Shown here: positions 51,111 through 58,990 of the stretch, one piece after another
How positions within the stretch are numbered: position 1 is the stretch's first letter
Layout: every line of letters begins with the position of its first letter
Source of the DNA: Ruminococcaceae bacterium D5
GTDB lineage: Bacteria > Bacillota > Clostridia > Oscillospirales > Ruminococcaceae
Length of the DNA stretch: 64,000 nt
Assembly (NCBI GenBank): GCA_900113995.1
Contig: FORK01000005.1
Span: 1-64,000 of the forward strand
Direction of reading: 5' to 3'
Program-made: the position numbers and the translations under genes
The notes under the pieces: generated by a model
Told to the model about the DNA's origin: nothing
The model's database searches: none
What the model saw: only the letters and a program-made list of their open reading frames with translations

Positions 51111-52115
51111 TCAGGCGCCCGCTTCGCTTCCGCTCACCGTTTCATAAGGCCAGTCATTGATTCCGCCGAAGTCATAGACGTGGTTATACCCCATCTCAAC
51201 AAGCATTCTGGCCGCTTGCTCACTCCGGCGTCCGCTGCGGCAGTAAACAAGAATCAATGACCGTTGATCAGGAAATTCCCTCTCCGCGCGTTCAGACAGC
51301 TCATCGACCGGGATCAATACCGCACCGGGGATATGCTTTTCCTGATACTCTGCCTCGGTGCGGACATCGATCAGAAAAAAGCTCTCGCTTTCCACCGCTT
51401 CATCGATCAGGTTTTTGGCATTTTCCGGGTCAATTTTTGTGTAGACCGGCTTCATTGTACACCAGCTTGGATTTACAGCCTCCTGAGACGCAGAATCTCT
51501 ATCCACCGTTTCCGGCTCCGCGGCGGGCAGAATCATCCCAATACCAGTACGCAGCCGCTCTGCGTTTGTCATTCCCGGTTCATAGGCGGCAAGATAGCCC
51601 TCACTGTCAATAAAGAAGGTCATTGGCAGCCCGGAGGCTCCAAACGCACGCGCCATCTGAAGATTCAGATCATCATAATAGACCGGAAGATCCTCCCACC
51701 CATTCTTCGCAAGAAAGTCAGAAGCCACCGCCCTCGTCTCACCCACATTGAGCATAACAAACTCCACGCTCTCCCGGTATTCCTGATAAATCTCTAAAAA
51801 GTCCGGCATCTCTTTGCGGCAGTAGCCGCACCATGTCGCCCAGAAATTGATCACCAACGGCTTTCCGCGCAGTTTATCCAACGTTATGGTGCTGCCATCC
51901 GGGTCGGTGAAGGAAAGGGTTCCCGGCAGCGGGGTCCGAACCTCCTCGGTTTCGGAGCTTTCGCCGCCCTGTCCTTCCGCCGGGACGGAGGAGGCAGGTA
52001 TGACGGAGGGTCCTTCTCCTCGGAGGCCCGCACCAAGCTTTTGATAGAGAAACGCCGCACCGGCAATCATCAGAGTCAGCAGGGCGATCAGAGCAATCGT
52101 TTTTTTACTTTTCAT
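51111..52115 (-). CDS. Membrane-anchored TlpA-like thioredoxin fused to a rhodanese domain
   Basis: 334 aa from the ATG at 52115. Residues 5-24 are an uncleaved signal-anchor; residues 60-195 are a TlpA/ResA-type thioredoxin domain with active site WCGYC (Cys96, Cys99) and cis-proline GLP (Pro164); residues 225-330 are a rhodanese domain with the active cysteine in VYCRSGRRSEQ (Cys292). The rhodanese side could bind sulfane sulfur that the thioredoxin side reduces. CcdA upstream would supply electrons across the membrane. No lipobox is present. Confidence 0.88.
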   Translation of the reverse strand: MKSKKTIALIALLTLMIAGAAFLYQKLGAGLRGEGPSVIPASSVPAEGQGGESSETEEVRTPLPGTLSFTDPDGSTITLDKLRGKPLVINFWATWCGYCRKEMPDFLEIYQEYRESVEFVMLNVGETRAVASDFLAKNGWEDLPVYYDDLNLQMARAFGASGLPMTFFIDSEGYLAAYEPGMTNAERLRTGIGMILPAAEPETVDRDSASQEAVNPSWCTMKPVYTKIDPENAKNLIDEAVESESFFLIDVRTEAEYQEKHIPGAVLIPVDELSERAEREFPDQRSLILVYCRSGRRSEQAARMLVEMGYNHVYDFGGINDWPYETVSGSEAGA

Positions 52116-52129
52116 CAAAATTTTCCTTT

Positions 52130-52798
52130 CTATGCCAGCAGCGCAATCCAGCGGGCCAGCAGTCCGGTCATCATCAGCAAGCCCATCATCACAAGCAGGA
52201 GACCCGAAACAAGATTGATGATGCGGTAATGTGATTTAATCCAGCGCAGCGTCGATTCAAACTGATCGACCAGCAGCGCCGCCACCAAAAACGGAAGTCC
52301 CAGCCCTGCACAGTAGCTCAGGAGCAGTAATACTCCCTGACCCACCGATCCCTGCTGGGAAGCCATCAGCAGCGCCGACCCCAGAAAAGCGCCGACACAG
52401 GGGCTCCAGCCGATCGAAAAAGCGAGTCCGAACAAAAATGAGGCAAAAAAGCCCGGCTGTCTGCCCGATACCTCCCGGCGGCTGACCCGATTCAGCCAGC
52501 TGATCGAGAGAACCCCGAGATAGTTGAGGCCAAACAGGATGATGAGCAGTCCTCCCAGTTTTTCCAGCAAGCCGCTCCAACGGGCCAGCGCCGCCCCGAT
52601 TCCACCGGCAACCGCACCCATCGCGGTAAAAGCGGCGGTAAATCCAAGGATAAATCCAAGCGCTCCGAAGAGTGCGCCATTTTTCTTCCTTTGGGGGCCT
52701 CCACCCGCAAAGAAGCCGAGATAGACCGGCAGAAGCGGCAGCAGGCATGGGGAGATAAAAGTGATGATTCCTTCAATAAAGGTTAAAAAGCAGGTCAT
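52130..52798 (-). CDS. ccdA: CcdA family thiol-disulfide transmembrane electron carrier
   Basis: 222 aa from the ATG at 52798 (MTCFLTFIEGIITFISP); the frame is open upstream over the Rrf2 gene. Six transmembrane helices. The first redox cysteine is in TFISPCLLPLLPVYLG and the second in IGWSPCVGAFLGSALL, the two conserved cysteines of CcdA. It carries reducing power from cytoplasmic thioredoxin to extracytoplasmic TlpA-like proteins. Four-base overlap with the Rrf2 gene. Confidence 0.93.
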   Translation of the reverse strand: MTCFLTFIEGIITFISPCLLPLLPVYLGFFAGGGPQRKKNGALFGALGFILGFTAAFTAMGAVAGGIGAALARWSGLLEKLGGLLIILFGLNYLGVLSISWLNRVSRREVSGRQPGFFASFLFGLAFSIGWSPCVGAFLGSALLMASQQGSVGQGVLLLLSYCAGLGLPFLVAALLVDQFESTLRWIKSHYRIINLVSGLLLVMMGLLMMTGLLARWIALLA

Positions 52799-53226
52799 CT
52801 TGTTTCCTCTCTGGAGGCGCCGAAAAGGATATGGTCGATCCCGGCGACGGTCATTGATGAAAGCCGTTTGTAGCAGGCGGCGTTCAGGCTGTCGCGCACC
52901 TGCTCCATCACCTCCGCCATCCCGGAAGCGACAAGGCATGGGGCGTCAATCTCCCCTGAGCGCCAGCCCGCCGGAACCGGCGGAGTCTCCACCGCTTTAC
53001 AGATCCGAAGCAGCGTCACACCGGAGGGATCAAGTACGAAGCGGTATCCCCCATACTTTCCCGGACGCACCTCCACCAGCCCGGCGCGGTGCAGCATCGC
53101 CATCACTTTGCGCACCCGTGCAGGGTTGGTGCAGATATTCTCGGAAAGTTCTTCGCTCGAAAGGGTTTCCTGCCTGTGGTTGAGATAAACCAGCGCGTGC
53201 ACTGCAATGGTAAAAATTCCGGACAT
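52795..53226 (-). CDS. Rrf2 family transcriptional regulator
   Basis: 143 aa. N-terminal winged helix (SSEELSENICTNPARVRKVM, then GLVEVRPGKYGGYRFV with the beta-wing) and a dimerisation helix. Cysteines are at 32, 76, 97 and 118; the spaced three-cysteine cluster that binds Fe-S in IscR/NsrR is absent, so this may sense redox or sulfur through other cysteines, like CymR-type members. It heads an operon with ccdA and a TlpA-rhodanese gene, and a 12-bp-arm palindrome lies just before its own start. Confidence 0.88.
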   Translation of the reverse strand: MSGIFTIAVHALVYLNHRQETLSSEELSENICTNPARVRKVMAMLHRAGLVEVRPGKYGGYRFVLDPSGVTLLRICKAVETPPVPAGWRSGEIDAPCLVASGMAEVMEQVRDSLNAACYKRLSSMTVAGIDHILFGASREETR

Positions 53227-53239
53227 TATGCCTCTCCTT

Positions 53240-53266
53240 TAACTGTAATTTAAAAAATTACAGTTA
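53240..53266. promoter_or_regulatory. Palindromic operator of the Rrf2 operon
   Basis: TAACTGTAATTT-AAA-AAATTACAGTTA, perfect 12-bp arms. It lies between the transcription start and the Rrf2 ribosome binding site, where bound repressor would block elongation or initiation. Confidence 0.85.
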
Positions 53267-53278
53267 TTCTTCGGCTTT

Positions 53279-53306
53279 ATTATATCAAATCAGCAGGATA
53301 TGTCAA
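53279..53306 (-). promoter_or_regulatory. Promoter of the Rrf2-ccdA-tlpA operon
   Basis: TTGACA (53301-53306) and TATAAT (53279-53284) on the minus strand, 16-base spacer; both hexamers are exact consensus. Confidence 0.85.
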
Positions 53307-53675
53307 GGAAGCGGGAAGCGAATTTACCGTTTCTTCGTAGTCGGCCTGCTCTGGTTCATAGTCAGGTCAAAATCGTCCTGACTCCGGTATTGTCTACTGC
53401 CGTTTCGTCAGCAGACAATACCGGAAAGCAGCGTGGATATGCGTAGCATTTCCAAAAGCGCCCCGAAGGAACCGCTGCTCCTCCGGGGCGCTTATCAACC
53501 GCAAAGGCGGGTCAAAATGCCGAGATAAAGGGCCTACCTGAGAGAATTTCGGGCGGTTTTCGCACCTGCTGCGCAACGAATACCGGAGGCTCCTCCCCTC
53601 TTGTTTTCCGCGCTGCTCACCGGCAAACGCCGATAGAAAAATGCCAAGCGCAGGAAGCGGAAAGGCCGGCGGCGT
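53307..53675. other. 370-base gene-free stretch
   Basis: No gene recognised. It contains a CCGGTATTGTCT-A/G-CTG inverted repeat (53384-53424, one mismatch in 16-bp arms) and the terminator at 53456-53493. Confidence 0.5.
53456..53493 (-). terminator. Probable terminator of exoA
   Basis: AAGCGCCCCGAAGGA / TCCTCCGGGGCGCTT with one mismatch; on the minus strand it is followed by TTTTGG, about 180 bases past the exoA stop. Confidence 0.6.
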
Positions 53676-54449
53676 TCAGGGAGAAAGAAGCGCCTGCTCT
53701 TCCAGCTCCAGCCCCACCGGACAGTGATCGCTGCCCATGATCTCGGGATAAATCACGCTGTCGCGGACCTGCCCGAGCAGGCGCTTCGAAACGACAAAAT
53801 AGTCGATCCGCCATCCCGCATTGTTGGCGCGGGCGTGATACATATAGGACCACCAGCTGTAAGCCCCCGTTTTATCCGGATAAAGAGCGCGGAAGCTGTC
53901 TGAAAAGCCGCTCTCAAGCAGCTCGGTAAATTTTGCCCGCTCCTCATCGCTGAAGCCCGCGTTGCCGCGGTTGGATTTTGGATTTTTAAGGTCAATCTCC
54001 TGATGGGCCACATTGAGATCCCCGCAGAGGACAACCGGCTTCACCGCATCGAGGCGGCAGAGATAGGCACGGAAGTCGTCCTCCCACTTCATGCGGTATT
54101 CCAGCCGGGTCAGCCCACGCTGGGCGTTGGGGGTATAGACGTTCACCAGATACAGTTCCGGAAACTCCAGCGTAATGACCCGCCCCTCGGCGTCATGCTC
54201 CTCCATCCCTAGGCCGTAGGTAACGGCCAGCGGCTCTCTGCGGGTAAAAACAGCGGTACCGGAGTAGCCCTTTTTCAAAGCGCTGTTCCAGTACTGACGA
54301 TAACCCTCCAGCTCGAGAGACACCTGCCCTTCCTGAAGCTTGGTTTCCTGAATACAGAAGCAATCGGCTCCAATCTGAGAAAAAAAGTCCAGAAATCCCT
54401 TGCCCAGGCAGGCACGCAAACCATTGACGTTCCACGAAATCAGCCGCAT
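53676..54449 (-). CDS. exoA: Exodeoxyribonuclease III / AP endonuclease
   Basis: 257 aa from the ATG at 54449 (MRLISWNVNGLRACLGKGF) with AAAGGATGGG upstream. ExoIII motifs: ADCFCIQETKLQ (metal Glu), VNVYTPNAQRGLTRLEYR, LCGDLNVAHQEIDLKNP, FSDSFRALYPDKTGAYSWWSY, and IMGSDHCPVGLEL with the catalytic Asp-His. It cuts abasic sites in base excision repair. Divergent from hisE. Confidence 0.95.
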   Translation of the reverse strand: MRLISWNVNGLRACLGKGFLDFFSQIGADCFCIQETKLQEGQVSLELEGYRQYWNSALKKGYSGTAVFTRREPLAVTYGLGMEEHDAEGRVITLEFPELYLVNVYTPNAQRGLTRLEYRMKWEDDFRAYLCRLDAVKPVVLCGDLNVAHQEIDLKNPKSNRGNAGFSDEERAKFTELLESGFSDSFRALYPDKTGAYSWWSYMYHARANNAGWRIDYFVVSKRLLGQVRDSVIYPEIMGSDHCPVGLELEEQALLSP

Positions 54450-54479
54450 TCTTTTCCCATCCTTTTTGCGAATTGACGC

Positions 54480-54508
54480 TTGTCCGCGTTCCTGTTTTTT
54501 GATATACT
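54480..54508 (+). promoter_or_regulatory. Promoter of hisE
   Basis: TTGTCC (54480-54485), 17 bases, TATACT (54503-54508). The leader of about 125 bases contains GGACAGCG / CGCTGTCC. Confidence 0.55.
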
Positions 54509-54639
54509 GATTACAAATCATCTCTATGCAAACGGGGAAAGATTCCGCGGCGTGAAGCATGGTTCAGGGCCGCTCTTCCGATTTGCACAGAAGATCCCGG
54601 ACAGCGGCGCTGTCCGAAACAACCGGGAGGAATCATATC

Positions 54640-54966
54640 ATGAACGATGTATTCGACGGCCTCTATCAGGTAGTGCTCGGCCGTAAGTACAACCCGCAGG
54701 AAGGCTCCTATACCTGCTATCTCTTTGAAAAGGGCCTCGACAAAATCTGCAAAAAGGTCGGAGAGGAAGCCGCAGAGGTCATCATCGCCGCCAAAAACGG
54801 AGAGAACGGCGAAACGGCCGGTGAGATCTGCGATCTTCTTTACCATCTCATGGTGCTGATGGCCCAGCAGGGAATTGCTCTTGAGGAGATCACCGCCATC
54901 CTCGAGCAGCGCCGCCGGAAGATCGGCAATCTCAAGGTCATGCACCAGAGCGATCACGAGAGCTGA
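54640..54966 (+). CDS. hisE: Phosphoribosyl-ATP pyrophosphatase
   Basis: 108 aa from the ATG at 54640 with GGGAGGA upstream. All-alpha MazG-like HisE fold: [19 protein letters not shown], then [13 protein letters not shown] with the metal-binding glutamates and [17 protein letters not shown]. It catalyses the second step of histidine synthesis. It stands alone; no other his genes are in the window, so the pathway must be encoded elsewhere. Confidence 0.95.
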   Translation: MNDVFDGLYQVVLGRKYNPQEGSYTCYLFEKGLDKICKKVGEEAAEVIIAAKNGENGETAGEICDLLYHLMVLMAQQGIALEEITAILEQRRRKIGNLKVMHQSDHES

Positions 54967-54982
54967 ACGTTTCCCCGGTATA

Positions 54983-55036
54983 AAAATGCCCGTTTCCCGA
55001 AGTGCCGTCCGGCGCTTGTTGGGAAACGGGCATTTT
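54983..55036. terminator. Bidirectional terminator between hisE and the zinc-ribbon gene
   Basis: AAAATGCCCGTTTCCC / GGGAAACGGGCATTTT, perfect 16-bp stem with a 22-base loop, serving both convergent genes. Confidence 0.85.
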
Positions 55037-55040
55037 GCAG

Positions 55041-55421
55041 CTATTCTCCCTTGGCACGGCCCTTTTTCAGGCGGTTTCCGCAGCTCTTGCAATAGACCGT
55101 ACCGGCAGAATTGACGGTACGGCAGCGGGAACAGACGACCCCATCCTTCATCTCAGAAATTTTGGCGTTGATCTCATTGATCTCAGTCAAAAGCTCGTCG
55201 ACTTCCTGGATACAGACGACGATCAGATCGTAGTTATCGGTACCAACTTTCTGCTGCTCATAGGTCAGGGTGCCGATCCGCTCGTAGGTGCTCTGCACCT
55301 GAGAACGGAGCTGCATTACCTGAAGCTTCATCTTGGAAAGCTCCATCGCGGTGCCGGTTTTTCTGCCCGCTGTGCTGATCACCTGTTTGGCGCTGTTCAT
55401 CGCCTGATCCAATAGCTTCAT
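55041..55421 (-). CDS. Small coiled-coil protein with C-terminal zinc ribbon
   Basis: 126 aa. Residues 1-90 are helical and heptad-like (MKLLDQAMNSAKQVIST; ELLTEINEINAKISEM); residues 95-115 carry two CxxC pairs (VCSRCRT and YCKSCGN) forming a zinc ribbon. The tail is basic. It resembles uncharacterised zinc-ribbon proteins of Clostridia. No function is known. Confidence 0.75.
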   Translation of the reverse strand: MKLLDQAMNSAKQVISTAGRKTGTAMELSKMKLQVMQLRSQVQSTYERIGTLTYEQQKVGTDNYDLIVVCIQEVDELLTEINEINAKISEMKDGVVCSRCRTVNSAGTVYCKSCGNRLKKGRAKGE

Positions 55422-55499
55422 CGTGTTGCCCCATTTCTTCCTTCAACTTGTCTTATTATAGCGCCGCGAAATCCCGAATGCAAGATGAACCGGTCGTTT

Positions 55500-56438
55500 T
55501 CAGCCGATAAACTCCCGCAGGAGGGAATTTTCCGGAATGTAGGAATAGTCGATGTCGTCGAACACCTCGAGAATCTCGACGATCTGCCGGACTTTGCCCG
55601 CAAATACAGAGTCATCCTTCATCTCTCCGAGCATCGGCAGGATGTAGTGGTGAAACACGCAGCCCTCATAGTCGAGCATTGAATCAATCTTATAATCGAC
55701 CGAATCGCGGAAGGGATAGATGTATTTCTCCTCCCCGTCCAGGACATCCTCCCAGGCGAGCAGTGTTTCCAGCGGAGAACGGTTGCGGAAGTTGTGATCC
55801 CGCACCATCCGCCGGATCAGCCTGGCGTCCTTCGGCGAGAGCACCTCGGTTTCCCCGTCAAGATAGGCGGTGCGGGTGCTGACATAGACGCGGAACAGGC
55901 TTGACGGATCAAGCACCTCAACCAGCCGCGGATTAATGGCATGCAGGCCCTCCATTACGAGGACGCCCTTTTCCCCAAGCGTGATCTCGTTGACCTTTCC
56001 GCCGCGGCAGCTCCGCTCAAAGTCAAAGGTCGGAAAGGTGGCATGGCCGGTTTCCAGAAGTTCCCGGAGAGTTTCGTTGATCAGCGGCAGGTCCAGCGCA
56101 TCAACCGCTTCCATGTCGGGGCTCCCGTCGGGAAGCTTGGGATAGAACTCCATCCCGAGGAAGAAATCGTCGAGCGAAACGACCGGCGCCGAGACTCCGC
56201 GGCGTCCAAACTCCTCGGAAATCTTGTGCGCTGTCGTGGTTTTCCCCGACGAAGAAGGCCCCGCAAGCAGCACGACGCGGTAACGTCCCTGAGACTCCAG
56301 GATCAGATCAACCACCTCGTTGATCTGGTGCTGATAACCCTTTTCGCACTCTGAGATAAAAAATTCGGGATAGCGGGCCAGAAGGTTGATTTCAGATATC
56401 TGAATAATGGAATTTTTCTGTCTGCTGATGAGTTTCAT
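55500..56438 (-). CDS. Uridine kinase-like nucleoside kinase
   Basis: 312 aa. P-loop VVLLAGPSSSGKTTTAHKI near residue 60, lid and substrate residues in VVSLDDFFLGMEFYPKLPDG, FDFERSCRGG, VLVMEGLHAINPRLVE, and RLIRRMVRDHNFRNRSP. It corresponds to the kinase half of the longer Clostridial TGS-uridine kinase proteins; the N-terminal TGS part is missing here and only about 45 residues precede the P-loop. The start overlaps the end of hemZ by 47 bases, so it is translationally linked. Confidence 0.85.
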   Translation of the reverse strand: MKLISRQKNSIIQISEINLLARYPEFFISECEKGYQHQINEVVDLILESQGRYRVVLLAGPSSSGKTTTAHKISEEFGRRGVSAPVVSLDDFFLGMEFYPKLPDGSPDMEAVDALDLPLINETLRELLETGHATFPTFDFERSCRGGKVNEITLGEKGVLVMEGLHAINPRLVEVLDPSSLFRVYVSTRTAYLDGETEVLSPKDARLIRRMVRDHNFRNRSPLETLLAWEDVLDGEEKYIYPFRDSVDYKIDSMLDYEGCVFHHYILPMLGEMKDDSVFAGKVRQIVEILEVFDDIDYSYIPENSLLREFIG

Positions 56439-57870
56439 AGAATCGTTTCACCCTTTCCTTTCGTTCTTTCAGTGCCGCATAATGGGCCAAATATTCCGAG
56501 GGAAATTTATAATTATAAATCCGCTCAATCGTATCCCCGCAAGGGGCGCGCAGCTTGGTCACCGCGCCCGCGCCCGCTGCAAAAATAGTATGCGTCTCAT
56601 CCATGATAAAGACGTTATAGAAGCCCTCCTTTCCGGGAAGAGCATAGCCGGTGTTGTCAAGACTGCCGATCGTATTTTTTTGCCGGTAGAGATAATAGGG
56701 GGCGAGCCCCGCCCCACGGATCCGCTCCCGTGCGTGGTCCACCATCGCGGCGACCTGTTCCCGGCGCTCGTAAAGCTCCCGCTCCTGTGCCAGCGTGCTT
56801 GCCCGCTTCAGGGTCAGCGCATGCACCGTCACATTATCCGGCCCAAGTGCGAGCACCCGCTCGAGCGAACGGGAAAAGCTCTCGACGCTTTCGCCCGGCA
56901 GGCCGGCAATCAGGTCCATATTGACGCTTCCAAAACTGATCGACCGGACCAGCTCGAAAGCGCGTTCAACATCCGCGGCGGTATGCCTGCGTCCCACCGC
57001 TGCCAGGACCTCGTCGTTCATCGACTGGGGGTTAACGCTCAGGCGGGTCACCCCGGCGGATTTGCAGGCAAGCAGCCGCTCGCGGTCGATGGTGTCGGGC
57101 CGCCCCGCCTCAACGGTGTACTCCAGCAGGCAGGAAAGATCGAAGCTTTTTTCCACCGCCCGGAACAGCGAGGAGAGCTGTTGGGCATCCAGAGTGGTGG
57201 GAGTTCCCCCGCCAAAGTAAACGGTTTGCAGGGTCAGGCCCAAATCCCGGGCAATCCCGCCGAATTCCCCGATTTCCCCGCAGAGCTGTTCGACATAAGG
57301 GCCGATCAGCTCCCGCATCCGTTCCACCTCCTGCGAAACAAAGGAGCAGTAGCTGCACCGCTGCGGGCAGAAGGGAATCGACACATAGAGGCTGAAACCG
57401 TTCGGGAGGCTCCGATCGTTAATCGCCTGCTCCGACCGGCGAATCTCCTGCGCGAGTGAAATCATCGCATCATCCAGCAGATACCGTTCCCGCATCAGGG
57501 CGGCCTGCTGTGCATCGTCCAGGCCCTGCGCGGCCATCCGGTGAAAGAGTTTGATCGGCCTGACGCCGGTGAGGACTCCCCAGCGCAGCGGTGCGCAGCC
57601 GCTCTTTACCGCGCAGCGGAAAAGCATCCGGGCCAGTGCAAGCTCCTGTTCTTCCCCGGGAACAGCGGACGACCGCTCCGAAAGCGTCGTACCGCCGCGC
57701 GAAAGGACGACCGAAAGCCCGTCCGGTGCGGCGCGGACCAGCAGCCAGTCCTCCTGCGGCGGAGGAGGAAACGGCGTCCTGTCTCCGGCGAGGGTGAGCA
57801 CCGGAAAAAACATCCGGGAAAGCATCTCGATCTCATAGCCGGAGGGAAGCCCCTCCCGGTAGAGGATCAT
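56392..57870 (-). CDS. hemZ: HemZ-type radical SAM enzyme (coproporphyrinogen dehydrogenase-like)
   Basis: 492 aa from the ATG at 57870, which overlaps the previous stop by four bases and has GAAGGAAG upstream. The first about 160 residues are the HemZ-specific N-terminal domain (GVLTGVRPIKLFHRM); the radical SAM barrel begins with SIPFCPQRCSYCSFVSQ, the CxxxCxxC cluster site, and YFGGGTPTTLDAQQL follows. No other haem-synthesis gene is nearby, so the reaction in this anaerobe is uncertain. Confidence 0.92.
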   Translation of the reverse strand: MILYREGLPSGYEIEMLSRMFFPVLTLAGDRTPFPPPPQEDWLLVRAAPDGLSVVLSRGGTTLSERSSAVPGEEQELALARMLFRCAVKSGCAPLRWGVLTGVRPIKLFHRMAAQGLDDAQQAALMRERYLLDDAMISLAQEIRRSEQAINDRSLPNGFSLYVSIPFCPQRCSYCSFVSQEVERMRELIGPYVEQLCGEIGEFGGIARDLGLTLQTVYFGGGTPTTLDAQQLSSLFRAVEKSFDLSCLLEYTVEAGRPDTIDRERLLACKSAGVTRLSVNPQSMNDEVLAAVGRRHTAADVERAFELVRSISFGSVNMDLIAGLPGESVESFSRSLERVLALGPDNVTVHALTLKRASTLAQERELYERREQVAAMVDHARERIRGAGLAPYYLYRQKNTIGSLDNTGYALPGKEGFYNVFIMDETHTIFAAGAGAVTKLRAPCGDTIERIYNYKFPSEYLAHYAALKERKERVKRFYETHQQTEKFHYSDI

Positions 57871-58502
57871 CGCACCGCTTCCTTCATATAGGGGTTGCCG
57901 CGGCGCTCCTCCTCCAGAGTGGAAAGCGCATCGTGTCCGGGCAGCACCCGGTAATCTCCGGGCAGATCGTGCAGCTTTTTGAGCGACCGCAGGATGGTGG
58001 GATAATCCCCGCCGTCGAGATCGGTGCGCCCGCACTCGAAGCGGAAAAGCGTGTCGCCGGAAAACAGGCAGTCCCCGCAGAGATAGCAGACTCCGCCTCG
58101 GGTATGTCCGGGGGTGTCAAGCACAGAAAATTCCAGCGCACCTACCTGCACTGCATCCCCTTCCTTCACAAGGCGGGTAGCGGAAAGATCGGTATAATCG
58201 TCCTCGTCGATATAGGGCGTCCACATCGCGCCCGGTTTTTTGGCGAGCATCGGCGCGTCTTTCTCCCCGATCACCACCTCGGCGTCCGGAAAAGCCTCAA
58301 TCAGGCCCTTGATTCCGCCGATGTGGTCGAAGTGGCCGTGGGTCAGCAGAACTGCCCTGAGGCGGAGCTGATGATCGTCAAGGATTTTCTTCACTCGTGC
58401 TGCCTCGGCGCCGGGGTCCACGACAGCGGCGTTCTTTTCCTCATCGGCCACGATATAGCAGTTGGTGGCAATCGGGCCGAGCTGGGTTTGATAGATGGTC
58501 AT
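57867..58502 (-). CDS. MBL-fold metallo-hydrolase (glyoxalase II-like)
   Basis: 211 aa. Metal-binding HxHxDH in VLLTHGHFDHIGGIKGL, further ligands in VLDTPGHTRGGVCYL, CLFSGDTLFRFECGR, and RVLPGHDALST. Short glyoxalase II-type hydrolases of this kind are routinely found beside rsh/dtd in Clostridia. Substrate unknown. Overlaps dtd and hemZ by four bases each. Confidence 0.9.
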   Translation of the reverse strand: MTIYQTQLGPIATNCYIVADEEKNAAVVDPGAEAARVKKILDDHQLRLRAVLLTHGHFDHIGGIKGLIEAFPDAEVVIGEKDAPMLAKKPGAMWTPYIDEDDYTDLSATRLVKEGDAVQVGALEFSVLDTPGHTRGGVCYLCGDCLFSGDTLFRFECGRTDLDGGDYPTILRSLKKLHDLPGDYRVLPGHDALSTLEEERRGNPYMKEAVR

Positions 58503-58972
58503 TTTGCAGCCTCCCTATGCTTCATAATTTCATCGGTGTCGAGCAGAATCGTCACCGGTCCGTCGTTCTCAATCGAAACAAGCATCTCGGCCCCGAATTT
58601 TCCGGTATCCACGCGGCCGACCCCGGCCTCCTTCAAAAAGGAGACATAGCCGAGATAAAGCTCCTCGGCCAGAGGCGGCTTTTCGGCGTTGATAAAGGCG
58701 GGCCGTCTCCCCTTGCGGCAATCGGCGCAGAGGGTGAACTGACTGACCACCAGCGCTCCCCCACCGACGTCGAGCAGGGACAGATTCATCTTCCCTTCGG
58801 CATCCTCAAATACCCGCAGCTCGGCGGTCTTTTGGGCAAGGAAACGCGCCTCCTCCTTTGTGTCCCCTTGGCGCACCCCGAGCAAGATCAGGTAGCCCTG
58901 CCCGACCTCCCCGATCACCCCGCCGTCAACCGAAACGCTCGCGCGGCGCACCCGCTGAAGCAATGCTCTCAT
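58499..58972 (-). CDS. dtd: D-aminoacyl-tRNA deacylase
   Basis: 157 aa. Active-site motifs VSQFTLCADCRKGRRPAF (normally SQFTLYAD; here Cys replaces Tyr) and NDGPVTILLDT (the GP motif that excludes L-amino acids) are present, with MRALLQRVRRASVSVDG at the N-terminus. It removes D-amino acids from mischarged tRNAs. It lies 18 bases downstream of rsh. Confidence 0.95.
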   Translation of the reverse strand: MRALLQRVRRASVSVDGGVIGEVGQGYLILLGVRQGDTKEEARFLAQKTAELRVFEDAEGKMNLSLLDVGGGALVVSQFTLCADCRKGRRPAFINAEKPPLAEELYLGYVSFLKEAGVGRVDTGKFGAEMLVSIENDGPVTILLDTDEIMKHREAAK

Positions 58973-58990
58973 GACTCTGGCTTCCTTTCC

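Noticed and set aside
54510-54639. T-box or attenuator before hisE
   Set aside because: A GGACAGCG/CGCTGTCC hairpin exists, but no T-box bulge sequence, specifier loop or terminator T-run is present.
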